Assembly: GCF_013409255.1 (NCBI RefSeq)
Contig: NZ_JACCAS010000002.1
Span: 620,001 to 684,000 of the forward strand
Source: Paraburkholderia bryophila
GTDB taxonomy: Bacteria > Pseudomonadota > Gammaproteobacteria > Burkholderiales > Burkholderiaceae
DNA: 64,000 nt
Reading direction: 5' to 3'
Notes under the pieces: model-generated
The model's input: the letters and a program-made list of their open reading frames with translations, nothing else
What the model was told of the DNA's origin: nothing
Database searches by the model: none
In this document: positions 17,565 to 28,089 of the stretch, piece after piece
Layout of the letters: each line of letters starts with the position of its first letter
How positions within the stretch are numbered: position 1 is the first letter of the stretch
Program-made: the position numbers and the translations under genes

Positions 17565-20138
17565 TCAGTCGTTTATGGCATCCCGATGATCGCGGGGCGC
17601 TTTCACCGAAGCAAAATAGGCCTGCAACGCCGGCGCCGAACGATTGCTCAACGAGCCGATTCGCGCCAGCCAATCCGCCTCCACGGGCCACTCGCCTTCC
17701 ACCACGCGCGGGTAAATCTGCCGCACGAACTGATGCAGCGCCTTCGCACCGATATTGCCGCTGACACCGAGCAGGATATGCAACGCGCCATGCGTGGAAG
17801 CGAGGTCGCGGGCCGCGACACTGACCGCGAGCCGCGCCACCGTCAAGCTGATCTGATCGATACCGTTGAGGAACGTCTGATCCAGCAGATCGAGCGCCAC
17901 CAGTTCCTGCAGGTGCTTCTCGTCGAGCAACGGCCCTTCCTTGAGCGGCACGGGCCGGGCGGCCGACGCCTCCGGCAGAGGCGCCGGCTCCACGCGACCC
18001 GGCGCATTTGCGACGCGGTACTGCGCGAACTGCCTGGACAGCGACGCGTACAGGGAGCCGATCTGCACCGGCTTGATCATCACCTCGTTCATACCCGCGG
18101 CGAGGCACCGCTGCACGGCTTCCATATCGGACTGACTGGTCAGTGCCACGATCGGCACCCGGGCATACGGGTCGGTGCGCACGCGAATCAACGCCGTGGT
18201 TTCCACGCCGCCCATGCCCGGCATGTTCATGTCCATCACGATGGCGTCGACCGCGACGCCTTCGTGCAAACGCGCCAGCACCGCGCGCCCATGGTCCGCC
18301 TCGACGACGCTCGCGCCGCATCGCTTCAGATAGCCCTTGACCAGCGACCGGCTGTAGACGTCGTCGTCCGCCACCAGAATCGTCTTGCCGACGAACCCGT
18401 CGAAACTTTGGCTCGGATGATGCCGGCTGCCGCTCTCGAACAGCTTCTGAAGCACGCCGATCAATTCCACCATGCTGCTGGCTTTATTGACCAGTTCGTC
18501 CATCCCGGCGCGCCGCGCCAGCACGCGCGCGAGGTTGCCCGGCTCCACGGTGTAGGCGGCGATCAGTACGTTGGCGTTCGGATTCTCGTGGTCGGCACGG
18601 ATTTTTTCGGTCGTCGTGTAGCCGTCCAGCACCGGCATGTTGATGTCCATGAGCACGAGGTCGAAGGGCGTTGACTGAGCCAGTCGCGTCAGCGCCGTTG
18701 CGCCGTCCGCCGCTTCGCTCACGTCCGCGCCGACCCTCAGCAACGCGCGCCGCACCCTGTCGCGCTGGGTGGCGTCGTCGTCGACGATGAGAACGCGCTT
18801 GCCGTTGAAAAACGGCGTGGCGCGCTCGAAAATCCGCCGCTCATGGTCTGCGAGCTCGCGCTCCGAGACGAGTGGAAACTGCAGCGTGAACTGCGTGAAT
18901 TTGCCCACCTCCGAACGGCAGCCAATCGTGCCGCCGAACGCGCGCATGGCCCGTTGACAGTAGGCCAGCCCGAGGCCCGCGCCCACCGGATCGCCCGTGG
19001 CAGGGAGTGCGTCGAAAAGATGCGGCAGAAGCTCGGACGCAATGCCGGAACCGGTGTCATGCACCATGACCGTTTGCCGGTCGACCGTCAGCGTGAGCGT
19101 CGCGACCGGATCCGCCCCCATGTGATGCAGCGCGTTCTTGATCAGATTGAACAGCGTGAACAGGTAGACCGTCTCGTCGACCTTGACCGTGAAATCGTCC
19201 AGCACCACCAGCCTGACCTTGGTGCGCTCCTTCTGATCGGCGAAGCCGTACTCGTCCAGCGCTTTGCGCGTAGCCGCCGCGGCGCTCACATAGGTGAACT
19301 GATCCGGGCTGATGGGCCACGCGCTGACGTCGTCCAACGTCGTGTCGATAATGCGCAGCCCGCGATCGACCGACGACTGACCGTGCGCGAGATGCCGGTA
19401 CAACACCGCCGCCTTGTCGGGCGACAAAGCCGGCGCCGGGTTCGCCTCCGTGGCGGCGGGCAGCGTTTCTTCCACGCGGTCCAGCACATGCCTCAACTGG
19501 CTGAGCGGATTGCGCATTTCATGGGCGATCGAACCGGCGAGTGCCCGTCGCGCACCCTGCCTGGCCTGCGCAACGGCCCCCTTCACATTGCAGTAACTGA
19601 ACGTGATACCGGCAAAAATACCGAATATATAAACCGGCAGATACGTATAGATAAACAGATGCGCATCGACATAAACGTCTTGCGGCACGAAGATTCTGGC
19701 GCACAGAACGGCCAGCCCAACGCCGGCAATCAGATTGATTGCCAACGCTGCGAATGACGGAAAGATGGCGATCAGGAAAAACATCATGCCCAATTCGGCC
19801 ATGGACCAGACCATTGAATAATGGCTGGTCAGCAGGTAATACGTGAAAAAGAACGGCAGCGAATACGCGACCGTTACAAAGTAATACCACGGCAGGAAAC
19901 GCACCACCGAAGCCGGCCAGAAGCGACGCAACAGCAGCAACGCACAGGAGACGGTGCCGAACGCCCGCATCAGCAGGCTTTCGTTGGGCTGAGGATCGAC
20001 GAACGTCCACCACAGCCAGTACACCGGATGTCCGATCGTACCGATCACGCCCACCGCCAACACGCTGTAGTCCGACACCCTGGCGGAGTCGGTCACCAAC
20101 CGGTTGAGATAGCGGATGCCCCCTGAAATGGCTCTCAT
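17565..20138 (-). CDS. Hybrid sensor histidine kinase with CqsS-like membrane sensor, two receiver domains and Hpt
   Basis: 857 residues. About 22-182 hold six hydrophobic segments that resemble the Vibrio CqsS autoinducer sensor in order and motifs (GHPVYWLWWTFVDPQP, WYYFVTVAYSLPFFFTYYLL). CqsS detects alpha-hydroxyketone signals. The phospho-acceptor is His206 (AGSIAHEMRNPLSQL), followed by an ATPase domain (LFNLIKNALHHMGAD, HDTGSGIASELLPHLF, GAGLGLAYCQRAMRAFGGTI). Receiver 1 (VLIVDDDATQRD, LVLMDINMPVLDGY) and receiver 2 (TILVADDDVYSRS, IVMDMNMPGMGGVE) come next, then a C-terminal Hpt helix region (STHGALHILLGVSGNIGAKAL). No hydroxyketone synthase or separate response regulator is adjacent. 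All domains look intact. Confidence 0.85.
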   Translation of the reverse strand: MRAISGGIRYLNRLVTDSARVSDYSVLAVGVIGTIGHPVYWLWWTFVDPQPNESLLMRAFGTVSCALLLLRRFWPASVVRFLPWYYFVTVAYSLPFFFTYYLLTSHYSMVWSMAELGMMFFLIAIFPSFAALAINLIAGVGLAVLCARIFVPQDVYVDAHLFIYTYLPVYIFGIFAGITFSYCNVKGAVAQARQGARRALAGSIAHEMRNPLSQLRHVLDRVEETLPAATEANPAPALSPDKAAVLYRHLAHGQSSVDRGLRIIDTTLDDVSAWPISPDQFTYVSAAAATRKALDEYGFADQKERTKVRLVVLDDFTVKVDETVYLFTLFNLIKNALHHMGADPVATLTLTVDRQTVMVHDTGSGIASELLPHLFDALPATGDPVGAGLGLAYCQRAMRAFGGTIGCRSEVGKFTQFTLQFPLVSERELADHERRIFERATPFFNGKRVLIVDDDATQRDRVRRALLRVGADVSEAADGATALTRLAQSTPFDLVLMDINMPVLDGYTTTEKIRADHENPNANVLIAAYTVEPGNLARVLARRAGMDELVNKASSMVELIGVLQKLFESGSRHHPSQSFDGFVGKTILVADDDVYSRSLVKGYLKRCGASVVEADHGRAVLARLHEGVAVDAIVMDMNMPGMGGVETTALIRVRTDPYARVPIVALTSQSDMEAVQRCLAAGMNEVMIKPVQIGSLYASLSRQFAQYRVANAPGRVEPAPLPEASAARPVPLKEGPLLDEKHLQELVALDLLDQTFLNGIDQISLTVARLAVSVAARDLASTHGALHILLGVSGNIGAKALHQFVRQIYPRVVEGEWPVEADWLARIGSLSNRSAPALQAYFASVKAPRDHRDAIND

Positions 20139-20297
20139 GTTGCTCTTTATCTTGATCTTTTCAGCCTCGGAATTTGAAGCTGCTTACGTTGAATGGCATG
20201 CTGGCGCTGCCAACCGAGCATACCACTCTGTCCCCGCGTTGCACCGTGGGTTAACTAACGCGTCCACCGCGAGCCGCGAAGCTCGCTTTTTTTGCTC

Positions 20298-20321
20298 GAA
20301 AAAAAGCCCGCTTTCGCGGGC
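20298..20321 (-). terminator. Intrinsic terminator of the galactoside operon
   Basis: On the minus strand, a 6-bp GCCCGC / GCGGGC stem with a 4-nt loop is followed by a run of seven or eight T. It lies about 60 nt after the stop of the last permease gene (20383). Confidence 0.8.
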
Positions 20322-20382
20322 AACCTTCTCCATCCCTCACCAGGAATCCCGCCAGAGGCGCGTTAGGCCGTGTTAGCCCGCG

Positions 20383-21234
20383 TCATCCTTTTGTCGCGCC
20401 AAATGTCAAACCCGCCACGAAATGCTTCTGCATGGCAAAAAACATGGCTACCGAAGGCAACGCCGCCAGAATCGATCCCGCCGACACGAGATTCCAGGCC
20501 GTGGTCCACTGTCCTTTCAGCGCGGCGACGCCGACGGTGATCGGTGCGGCGTCATCGCCCTGGGTCAGGCAGAGCGCCCAGAAGTAGTCGTTCCACACGA
20601 ACGTGAAAACCAGAATCGCCAACGCCGCCAACGCGGGCCGAATCAACGGCAGCACGATCTTGAAGAACACCGTCCACTCATTGGCGCCTTCGATCCGCGC
20701 CGCCTCGACCAGTTCAAACGGCAACTGCTTGATGAAATTGCGCAGGAACAGCGCGCAGAAGCCGGTCTGAAACGACACATGAAACAGAATCAGCGCGCCG
20801 ACGGTATTGAACAGGCCAAGCTGTAACGACAGATCCCGCACTGGAATCATCAGCACCTGCACCGGCACGAAATTCCCCGCGACGAACGTCGCGAACAGGG
20901 CCGAATTGCCGCGAAACCGGTAGATCGCCAGCGCGAATCCCGCCATGGCCGCCAACGCGATCGAGCCCACCACGGCGGGCACCGTAATCAGCACGCTATT
21001 CCAGAAGTAATGCAGCATCGGCGAGGTGGTCAACGCTTCGCGATAGTTGTCGAGCATCGCGAAGTGCTTCGGCCAGCCCCAGTAGTTGCCTTCGCTCAAC
21101 TCTTCGGTGGAACGCACCGAGGTGACGAGCACGGCGATCATCGGCAGCAGCCAGATCAGCAGCGCGAGCGGCAACGTGAGTTTGTAGACGCGGCGTGTTG
21201 CCGGCTTCCATTTGTCGATCGGGATCGGAAACAT
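20383..21234 (-). CDS. Sugar ABC transporter permease (MalG/LacG-like)
   Basis: 283 residues with six membrane segments. The permease EAA loop is EAARIEGANEWTVFFKIVLP, and the ending LVSAGSILAALPSVAMFFAM is typical of MalG-type carbohydrate (CUT1) permeases. It pairs with the permease encoded 10 nt upstream. With the solute-binding protein and the MsmK-like ATPase of the same operon it imports an oligosaccharide. The beta-galactosidase in the operon suggests galactosides. Last gene; a terminator follows. Confidence 0.92.
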   Translation of the reverse strand: MFPIPIDKWKPATRRVYKLTLPLALLIWLLPMIAVLVTSVRSTEELSEGNYWGWPKHFAMLDNYREALTTSPMLHYFWNSVLITVPAVVGSIALAAMAGFALAIYRFRGNSALFATFVAGNFVPVQVLMIPVRDLSLQLGLFNTVGALILFHVSFQTGFCALFLRNFIKQLPFELVEAARIEGANEWTVFFKIVLPLIRPALAALAILVFTFVWNDYFWALCLTQGDDAAPITVGVAALKGQWTTAWNLVSAGSILAALPSVAMFFAMQKHFVAGLTFGATKG

Positions 21235-21244
21235 GGTCGGCTCC

Positions 21245-22228
21245 TTATTGCTCGGCGCGCAGCATCCGCCGCAAGTGATAAACGATGTAGACCAGCATGA
21301 TGGCGAACAGCACCACCGCCACCGCGGCCGAATAACCGATGCGGTAGTACTTGATCGCCTGGTCGTACATGTAATACGCGAGCACGGTCGAACTTTCGAA
21401 CGGGCCGCCGCCTGTCATCACCGAGATCAGATCGAAACTGCGCAACGCGCCGATGATGGTGACGACGATCGCCATGAACGTGGTGGGCCGCAATTGCGGC
21501 AGGATCACGTGCCACAGCATCGACCAGCCGCGTGCGCCTTCCATTCGCGCGGCTTCGATCTGCTCGGCGTTCAGCGACGTCAGGCCGGTCAGGTAAAGAA
21601 TCATGCAATAGGCGGTTTGCGGCCACAGTGCCGCGAACACGATGCCGAGCGTGGCATAGCGCGGATCGCCGAGCACCGGTACACCGTGACCCAGAATCAC
21701 GGCGAGCAAACCGAAGGTCGGGTCGTAAAACCACGAGAAGATCAGGCCCACTACCACGCCCGACAACACGAACGGCGCGAAGAACAGCGACTTGACGATG
21801 CGGATGCCGGCCACGGCCTGATTCAGATACAGCGCAACGGCGAGGCCCATCGGCGGCGCGAGCAGGAAGAGCAGCAACCAGATCACGTTGTTCTTTAGCG
21901 CCGTGTAAAACGTCGCCGTGTGGAACAACTCCACGTAATTCGCGAGCCCGACGAACGACGGGTCGGTCATACCGTCCCAGTTGAAAAAGCTCAGGCGGAT
22001 GGTCGACAGGATCGGCCACACCACGTAAATGGCGACCATCACGCACGCGGGCGCGAGAAACAGAAACGCGGCACGGCCTTGCCGACGCGCGGTCGGCGAA
22101 GGACGGCGGCGGCGCTTAGCGGCTTGCGAGCCGCCGCGTGCGGCACCGCCGGCCGCGGGCGAGCCCGGGCCACCGGTTTCAGTAGAGCCGCCGATAGTGT
22201 GGCGGGTGACGGATTGCGACACGATCAT
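21245..22228 (-). CDS. Sugar ABC transporter permease (MalF/LacF-like)
   Basis: 327 residues from MIVSQSVTRHTIGGSTETGG, chosen because an AGGAGA site lies just before the ATG at 22228. A long polar N-terminus precedes six membrane segments. The EAA loop is EAARMEGARGWSMLWHVILP. The closing IVYHLRRMLRAEQ is typical of MalF-type CUT1 permeases. It lies between the solute-binding protein gene and the second permease (10-nt gap). Confidence 0.92.
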   Translation of the reverse strand: MIVSQSVTRHTIGGSTETGGPGSPAAGGAARGGSQAAKRRRRPSPTARRQGRAAFLFLAPACVMVAIYVVWPILSTIRLSFFNWDGMTDPSFVGLANYVELFHTATFYTALKNNVIWLLLFLLAPPMGLAVALYLNQAVAGIRIVKSLFFAPFVLSGVVVGLIFSWFYDPTFGLLAVILGHGVPVLGDPRYATLGIVFAALWPQTAYCMILYLTGLTSLNAEQIEAARMEGARGWSMLWHVILPQLRPTTFMAIVVTIIGALRSFDLISVMTGGGPFESSTVLAYYMYDQAIKYYRIGYSAAVAVVLFAIMLVYIVYHLRRMLRAEQ

Positions 22229-22325
22229 TCTCCTGTCGACCCGAGTTAGCGCTTTAGCCCTGACTCGGGTCCCACGCACTGGTGCGTTCGATCACGACAA
22301 ACGGCGGCCTCACGGCCGCCACCGC

Positions 22326-23579
22326 TCACTTCTTGTAGATCCGCTTACGCGTCTGCTCGAGTTGCGCGAGAACGTCGTCGAGTTTCGAAGGATCGGAAAT
22401 GAACTGCTGCATCCCCTTCATGCCTTCGTCGGCCATTTCCTTCGTCATATCGCGATCGTAGAACTGCGCAATGCCGCCCTTCGTATTCGCGAGAATCTGG
22501 AAGCCGATCTTGGAGATGGGATCTTCCGGCTCCGGCGACTTGCTGTTCGCCGACAACGAGCCAAGCCCGATCGCCAGTTTCGCGCCGATCTCAGGCGTTT
22601 CGACGAAAGCGAGGAACGTGTGCGCGTCGGCCTTGTTCTTCGCCTTCGACGGGATATGCAGCGATTCGACCGGACCGTCTTCGGCAGTCGGCACTTTCGC
22701 GTCGATGATCGGGAACTGGAAGTAGCCCATGTCCGGCTTCACGTTCGGCGGGAAACCCGCGGTGATGAACGTGCCCATCAGCATCATCGCGGCCTTGCCC
22801 TGGAACAGGAACGGCTGCACCGAATCCAGATCGTACGACAGCGAGTTGTCGATGAAATAGCCGGCATCGATCAACTGCTTCCACGTCGTGTAGACCTTCT
22901 TCACGCGCGGATCGGTGTACGCAATGTCACCCGCCATCAGCTTCTGGTGAAACGCATTGCCGTTCAGACGCAGGTCGAGATAATCGAACCAGCCGGCGAG
23001 CGTCCACGAATCGCGGCCCGCCACGGCGATCGGCGTGATGCCCGCGGCCTTCAGCTTCTTGCAATCGTCGAGGAACTGGTCCCAGGTTTTCGGTTCACCG
23101 GCGATGCCGACCTTCTGGAACAGGTCCTTGCGATAGAACATGCCCCACGAGTAGTACACGGTCGGCGCGGCGTACTGCTTGCCCTTATACGACGAGGCTT
23201 CTTTGGTCGACGCGTACATGTCGTTCCAGCCGTTCTTCGCCCAGTCGCCGCTCAGGTCTTCGAACAGACCGCGCTGCGCGTAATACGCCATGCGTTCGCC
23301 GTCATGCCAGTTGACGATATCGGGCGCGACGGTCGAAAGCCAGCCGGGCAACTGGACCTTGTACGCTTCCTCATCGACGAACGATACCTTCACGTCGATG
23401 CCGGGATGCGCTTTCTTGAAGTCGTCGATCACCGACTGCCACACCGCGCGCTGGCTCGCGCCCTTGAATGCGATGTTGGCCGTCAGTGTGCCCGCCTGCG
23501 CCGTACTGACGACGGAGGTCCCCGCAGCCGCCGCGGCCAGCGCGAGTGCCAACAGAATCTTGCGTGGTTTCAGCTTCAT
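22326..23579 (-). CDS. Extracellular sugar-binding protein of ABC transporter
   Basis: 417 residues. The signal peptide is MKLKPRKILLALALAAAAAG, with cleavage near VSTAQAG. The mature protein is a family 1 solute-binding protein (WQSVIDDFKKAHPGIDVKVS, GKAAMMLMGTFITAGFPP, HTFLAFVETPEIGAKLA). In the periplasm it would hand an oligosaccharide, probably galactoside, to the two permeases encoded next. The strong GGAGACAGGCAAC leader provides the start. Confidence 0.93.
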   Translation of the reverse strand: MKLKPRKILLALALAAAAAGTSVVSTAQAGTLTANIAFKGASQRAVWQSVIDDFKKAHPGIDVKVSFVDEEAYKVQLPGWLSTVAPDIVNWHDGERMAYYAQRGLFEDLSGDWAKNGWNDMYASTKEASSYKGKQYAAPTVYYSWGMFYRKDLFQKVGIAGEPKTWDQFLDDCKKLKAAGITPIAVAGRDSWTLAGWFDYLDLRLNGNAFHQKLMAGDIAYTDPRVKKVYTTWKQLIDAGYFIDNSLSYDLDSVQPFLFQGKAAMMLMGTFITAGFPPNVKPDMGYFQFPIIDAKVPTAEDGPVESLHIPSKAKNKADAHTFLAFVETPEIGAKLAIGLGSLSANSKSPEPEDPISKIGFQILANTKGGIAQFYDRDMTKEMADEGMKGMQQFISDPSKLDDVLAQLEQTRKRIYKK

Positions 23580-23682
23580 GTTGCCTGTCTCCTTTTATGC
23601 CTTGATTTTGCGTCGTTGTATTTACTGCGTGGAATCCTGCCGGTCAACGGTACTCGTCAGCGGTACTCGCGCGTGTTACGTG

Positions 23683-25701
23683 TTACGTCTTAACGTTCGA
23701 CCGGTAGACGGTCACGCCTTGCGGTTCTATCTCGCGTGAGCCGACTACGATGGAATGTTCGTCGATATCGCCGAGCGTGTACGCGTCGTCGCCATAGTTG
23801 AACACATAGGTCAGCGCGCCGCGTCGGCTAAAGCGCACGCTGTCGCCGAGCCACATCGTTTCGAGGCCTGCCTGCTGGGCGATGCGCGAGAACAGCCGGG
23901 TGGTCAGCGCATCGTCGAACAGGCTCGCGAGGTAGTGAAACGCGCCGCTTCGTACATACGCCGGCTGGCCATCCGCAAACTGGGCGAGCACGTCGAACGA
24001 CGCGCCGGCATTGGCGTCGGCGTCGGCTTCGATGAAATCGCGCCAGTGCCGCGCGAAGCCATCGGCCCGGCTCGCTTCGTGGTTCGCTTTGCCGCTATCG
24101 TTGAAACGCACCGCTTCGGTCACGTTCGGCCGCATCGATTCGACGCGCCAGACCCGCAGCGGCAACACCGAAGCCAGCGCGCCCGGCGGCAAATTGGCGG
24201 GAATCTGCAGGTCCGCGGTCTTCGAGCCGGTGCGCGGCCCGAACACCACCTGCGCTCCCGAGCTTGCCAGCCGCGCGACCAGATCGTCCGGCACCACCGG
24301 CAGCGGCGGCACGACGATCATCCGGTAGCCGTCGAGCGGCGCATCGACCGGCACGACATCGACGTCGAGCCCGAGCGCGCGCAGCGCCGTGTAATACTCG
24401 AACGCAAAACGGGGATAGTGAAAGTCCGCCCCTTGCGGATGAATCTCGAACAGCCACTTCGCCTCGTAGTCGTAGACGAGCGCGACGGTCGAGCGAATCG
24501 CGGCGTTGGCGTCGGCATCCGCCGCGAGCACCGTGCGAATTTCGTCGGCCACCCGCGCCGCTTCGTTGCCACCGACATCGAGCCGGTTGTCCGGCGTGTT
24601 CAGCCCGGCATGCATCTGCTCCTGCGCGAACGGCGCCTGACGCCAGCGAAAATACGACACGCAACCCGCGCCGTGCGCGAACGCTTCCCAACTCCACAGG
24701 CGCACCATGCCCGGCAGCGGCGCCGGATTCCACAGCGCCCAGTTCACCGGACCCGGCTGCTGCTCCATCACCCAGAACGGCAGCTTCGACATGCCGCGAT
24801 ACACGTCGTGATTGAACGACGCAAAGTCGGGATGACCGCTGCGCAGCCAGCGCGCCTTCACGTCCGGCGCGAACCATTGTTCTTCGAGCGCGCCGAGCGG
24901 ATAGCTGTCCCACGACGCGACGTCGAGATCGGCGGCAACCTTGTAGTGATCGAACTCGGTGAAGAGCTGCATGAAGTTATGCGCGACCGGCCGCCCCGGC
25001 GAATGCGCGCGAATAATCTCGACCTGCATGCGGTTATAGCGCGCGACTTCGTCGGACGCGAAACGCCGGTAATCGAGGCGATGCGACGGATGCGCTTCGG
25101 TCACGGTCGCGACCGGCGCGTCGATCTCGTCGAAGCTGCGGTACTCCATGCTCCAGAACACCGTGCCCCACGCGCGATTCAGCGCGTCGACGGTTTGATA
25201 TTTCGCCTTCAGCCATTCACGGAAGCGCCCCACCGCCGCCGGCGAATAACTCACCACCGTGTGATGGCAACCGAATTCGTTATCCGTTTGCCAGTACGCG
25301 ACCGCCGGATGCTTGCCGTAACGCTCGGCCACCGCCGTGCAGATCTTCTCGGATGCAACGAAATACGACGGCGACGAGAAGTCGTAATGACGCCGTGAGC
25401 CGAACGCACGCGGACGCCCATCCGCGCCGATCGGCAAGATATCCGGATGACGGTCGATCAACCACTTGGGCGGCGTCGCGGTCGGCGTACACATGACGAC
25501 CTGCAAACCGGCCGCGCCGAGCACGTCGATCGCGCGATCCAGCCAGCCCCAATCGTATTCGCCGGGCGTGGGCTCGATGCGGCTCCACGCGAATTCGGCG
25601 ATCCGCACCTGTTCGATGCCGAGGGCTTTCATCCGGCGAGCGTCGTCTTCCCACATCGACTCCGGCCAGTGTTCCGGGTAATAACAGACTCCAAGGCGCA
25701 T
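23683..25701 (-). CDS. Beta-galactosidase, glycoside hydrolase family 42
   Basis: 672 residues from [20 protein letters not shown] at 25701; the longer upstream frame lacks family sequence. It has a GH42 TIM barrel with acid/base Glu142 ([11 protein letters not shown]) and nucleophile Glu313 ([12 protein letters not shown]). The trimerisation domain comes next ([20 protein letters not shown] is the end of the barrel), followed by the C-terminal beta domain. There is no signal peptide, so it acts in the cytoplasm on imported galactosides or galacto-oligosaccharides. It lies 11 nt downstream of the ABC ATPase gene and before the binding protein gene, which makes the operon a galactoside utilisation unit. 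Confidence 0.94.
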   Translation of the reverse strand: MRLGVCYYPEHWPESMWEDDARRMKALGIEQVRIAEFAWSRIEPTPGEYDWGWLDRAIDVLGAAGLQVVMCTPTATPPKWLIDRHPDILPIGADGRPRAFGSRRHYDFSSPSYFVASEKICTAVAERYGKHPAVAYWQTDNEFGCHHTVVSYSPAAVGRFREWLKAKYQTVDALNRAWGTVFWSMEYRSFDEIDAPVATVTEAHPSHRLDYRRFASDEVARYNRMQVEIIRAHSPGRPVAHNFMQLFTEFDHYKVAADLDVASWDSYPLGALEEQWFAPDVKARWLRSGHPDFASFNHDVYRGMSKLPFWVMEQQPGPVNWALWNPAPLPGMVRLWSWEAFAHGAGCVSYFRWRQAPFAQEQMHAGLNTPDNRLDVGGNEAARVADEIRTVLAADADANAAIRSTVALVYDYEAKWLFEIHPQGADFHYPRFAFEYYTALRALGLDVDVVPVDAPLDGYRMIVVPPLPVVPDDLVARLASSGAQVVFGPRTGSKTADLQIPANLPPGALASVLPLRVWRVESMRPNVTEAVRFNDSGKANHEASRADGFARHWRDFIEADADANAGASFDVLAQFADGQPAYVRSGAFHYLASLFDDALTTRLFSRIAQQAGLETMWLGDSVRFSRRGALTYVFNYGDDAYTLGDIDEHSIVVGSREIEPQGVTVYRSNVKT

Positions 25702-25712
25702 CCGAATGTCCT

Positions 25713-26867
25713 CTATGCGTAGTGTTCGACGGATTCGAGCGAAGCGGCGGCAAAGCCGTCTTCGGTAAACAAATGGCAAGCGGCACGGGGCACGCGCAAG
25801 CGCGCCTCGTCGCCGGGCACGAGGCGCGTATCGCCCGGCGCTTTGGCGATCAGCGCGGCGCCGCCGGGTTGATCGAGGTGGACGTAGCTGTGTTCGCCGA
25901 GCTGCTCGATGAGCGAGACGGTGCGGGTCAGGACGGCGGCGTCGTTGGCGGCGGAGGACGCGTCGAGCAATTCCAGATGCTCGGGGCGCACGCCGAGCGT
26001 GACCGGCTGCGCGGCTTGCAGGCCTTCGCCGCTTACCGGTACGTGGACGTTTTCGCCGGTGTCGTCGAGCGTCACGAGCACGCCTTGTGGATCGATCGAC
26101 TGCACGCGTCCCGGCAAGAAATTCATGCGCGGCGAGCCGATGAAACCAGCGACAAAGCGGCTCTTCGGGCGGTGGTACAACTCGAGCGGCGCGCCGATCT
26201 GCGCGATGCTGCCGTAGCGTTCCGTGTCCTTGCCGGCGTGCAGCAGCACGATCTTGTCCGCGAGCGTCATCGCTTCGATCTGATCGTGCGTCACGTAGAC
26301 CACGCTGGCTTTGGCGAACTGCTTATGCAGCCGCGCGATTTCGATGCGGGTCTGCCCACGCAGCGTGGCATCGAGATTGGACAAAGGTTCGTCGAACAGA
26401 AACACGCCGGGCTGCCGCACGATCGCGCGGCCAATCGCCACCCGTTGCCGCTGACCGCCCGACAACGCTTTCGGCCGACGGTCGAGCAACGCCTCCAGTT
26501 GCAGGATGCGCGCAGCTTCGCGCACCTTGCGGTCGATTTCGTCTTTCGGGGTTTTGGCGAGCTTCAGGCCGAAGGCCATGTTCTCGAACACGGTCATGTG
26601 CGGAAACAGCGCGTAGCTCTGGAACACCATCGCCACGCCGCGCTGCGCGGCGGGCACGTCGTTGACGAGGCGTCCGTCGATCGAGAGGTCGCCGTCGGTG
26701 ACGTCTTCGAGGCCGGCGATCATCCGCAGCAAGGTCGACTTGCCGCAGCCGGATGGGCCGAGAAATACGCAGAACTCGTTCTCGCCAATCTCGAGATCGA
26801 CGTCGCGGATCACTAACGCGCCGTCGCCATACGCCTTCTGCACGCCTCTTAACGAAATGCTCGCCAT
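25713..26867 (-). CDS. Carbohydrate ABC transporter ATPase (MsmK/UgpC-like)
   Basis: 384 residues. Walker A is GPSGCGKST, the Q-loop region is [20 protein letters not shown], the signature [16 protein letters not shown] and Walker [12 protein letters not shown], with the H-loop YVTHDQ. The C-terminal TOBE/MalK-type domain ([15 protein letters not shown]) shows it powers a CUT1 sugar importer. First gene of the minus-strand operon, immediately downstream of the LacI-type operator and divergent from the LacI regulator. Confidence 0.94.
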   Translation of the reverse strand: MASISLRGVQKAYGDGALVIRDVDLEIGENEFCVFLGPSGCGKSTLLRMIAGLEDVTDGDLSIDGRLVNDVPAAQRGVAMVFQSYALFPHMTVFENMAFGLKLAKTPKDEIDRKVREAARILQLEALLDRRPKALSGGQRQRVAIGRAIVRQPGVFLFDEPLSNLDATLRGQTRIEIARLHKQFAKASVVYVTHDQIEAMTLADKIVLLHAGKDTERYGSIAQIGAPLELYHRPKSRFVAGFIGSPRMNFLPGRVQSIDPQGVLVTLDDTGENVHVPVSGEGLQAAQPVTLGVRPEHLELLDASSAANDAAVLTRTVSLIEQLGEHSYVHLDQPGGAALIAKAPGDTRLVPGDEARLRVPRAACHLFTEDGFAAASLESVEHYA

Positions 26868-26904
26868 CGCATCGACTCCGTGATTTAATCGGCTCGAAGT
26901 CGGA

Positions 26905-26920
26905 GATTAAGCGCTTAATC
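26905..26920. promoter_or_regulatory. LacI-family operator palindrome
   Basis: A perfect 16-bp palindrome, GATTAAGCGCTTAATC, with the central CG typical of LacI/GalR operators. It lies 38 nt before the ATPase gene and 138 nt before the divergent LacI gene. A half-site-like GATTTAATCGG is at 26882. It is the likely binding site by which the LacI protein represses the galactoside operon. Confidence 0.8.
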
Positions 26921-27057
26921 AGCAAACCCGAAAAAATCGATCGCGAGCGATCGTTGGGTCTTGCCTGTCTCCGATATCGTTTGTTTATGAGACAGATGGT
27001 GCCGCGCCTTGTGCCTCGATGCAAATGCCGGACACCCATCCCACATATTGAAAAACC

Positions 27058-28089
27058 ATGCCCACACTCAGCGAAGTCGCGCGTCATGCCGGCGTCACCC
27101 CTGCCACGGTGTCCAACGTGCTGCGCAATCGCGGCCGGGTCGGCGCGCAAACCCGCCAGCGGGTGCTCGATGCCGTCGACGCGCTCGGTTATCGTCCGCA
27201 CCTCGCCGCTCGCGCGCTCGCGGAGGGTCGCGCGCCAACGCTCGCGCTGATGGTGTCGAGCATCGCGAATCCGTTCTATCCGGAGTTCGCGCTGGCGGTC
27301 GAACGCGCGGCGCGCACCAGCGGCCACTTCGTGATCATCTGCAATACCAACGAAGATCCGCAGACCGGCCGCGCGTATCTCGACCAGATTGCCGGCACGC
27401 TGTCCGAGGGCGTGCTCGTGACGAACGCGAACCTCGATTTCGCCGACCTGCATACCACCGAAGCACGCGGCACGCCGGTCGTGCTGTGCATGTGGGAGCG
27501 GCCCAACGAGCCGCCCGGATTGCCGTGCGTCGCGGTGGATTTTCGTCTGGCGGGCGAGTTGGCCGGCGCGCATCTGCTGGCGCTGGGGCATCGGCGGATC
27601 GGCGCGATTGTCGGCAGCAAGGCGTCGGGGATTCACGCGGCGCGTTATCAGGGTTTTGTCGATGCGCTGCACGCGGCAGGCGCGCCGAAAAGCCCCGTCA
27701 AACATGCGCTCGATACGATTCAAGGCGGCTACGACGCCACCCGCGCGCTGCTCGAAGCCGATCCCAAGCTCACCGCGATCTTCGCGACCAACGACTTGCC
27801 CGCGCTCGGCGCAATGCATGCCGCCGCGGATCTCGGCCTGCATGTGCCGGACGACCTGTCCGTGATCGGCATCACCGACATTCAGCTCGCGCGCGAATCG
27901 CGTCCCGCGCTGACTACGGTGGCCGTCCCGACCGTCGAAGTCGCCGAGCTCGCGGTGTCGTTGTTGCGCGAGCTGATCGAGTCGTCGTATGGCCAGGCAG
28001 GACGCGGCGCGGCAAACGTGCCGATGCGGATTTCGTCGCCACCCGAACTGGTTGTGCGTGCCTCCACCGGCGCGCCGCGTCCGCGCTGA
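27058..28089 (+). CDS. LacI-family regulator of the galactoside operon
   Basis: 343 residues. The N-terminal LacI helix-turn-helix and hinge are clear (TLSEVARHAGVTPATVSNVL, TRQRVLDAVDALGYRPHLAA), followed by a periplasmic-binding-like sensor domain (IANPFYPEFALAVERAARTS, GSKASGIHAARYQGFVDALH, IFATNDLPALGAMHAAADLG). It is divergent from the ABC ATPase-GH42-binding protein-permease operon, with a LacI-type operator in between, so it most likely represses that operon until a galactoside or its product binds. Confidence 0.92.
   Translation: MPTLSEVARHAGVTPATVSNVLRNRGRVGAQTRQRVLDAVDALGYRPHLAARALAEGRAPTLALMVSSIANPFYPEFALAVERAARTSGHFVIICNTNEDPQTGRAYLDQIAGTLSEGVLVTNANLDFADLHTTEARGTPVVLCMWERPNEPPGLPCVAVDFRLAGELAGAHLLALGHRRIGAIVGSKASGIHAARYQGFVDALHAAGAPKSPVKHALDTIQGGYDATRALLEADPKLTAIFATNDLPALGAMHAAADLGLHVPDDLSVIGITDIQLARESRPALTTVAVPTVEVAELAVSLLRELIESSYGQAGRGAANVPMRISSPPELVVRASTGAPRPR

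Noticed and set aside
20383..26867. General maltose/maltodextrin operon
   Set aside because: Transporter type would allow it, but the GH42 beta-galactosidase inside the operon points to galactosides.
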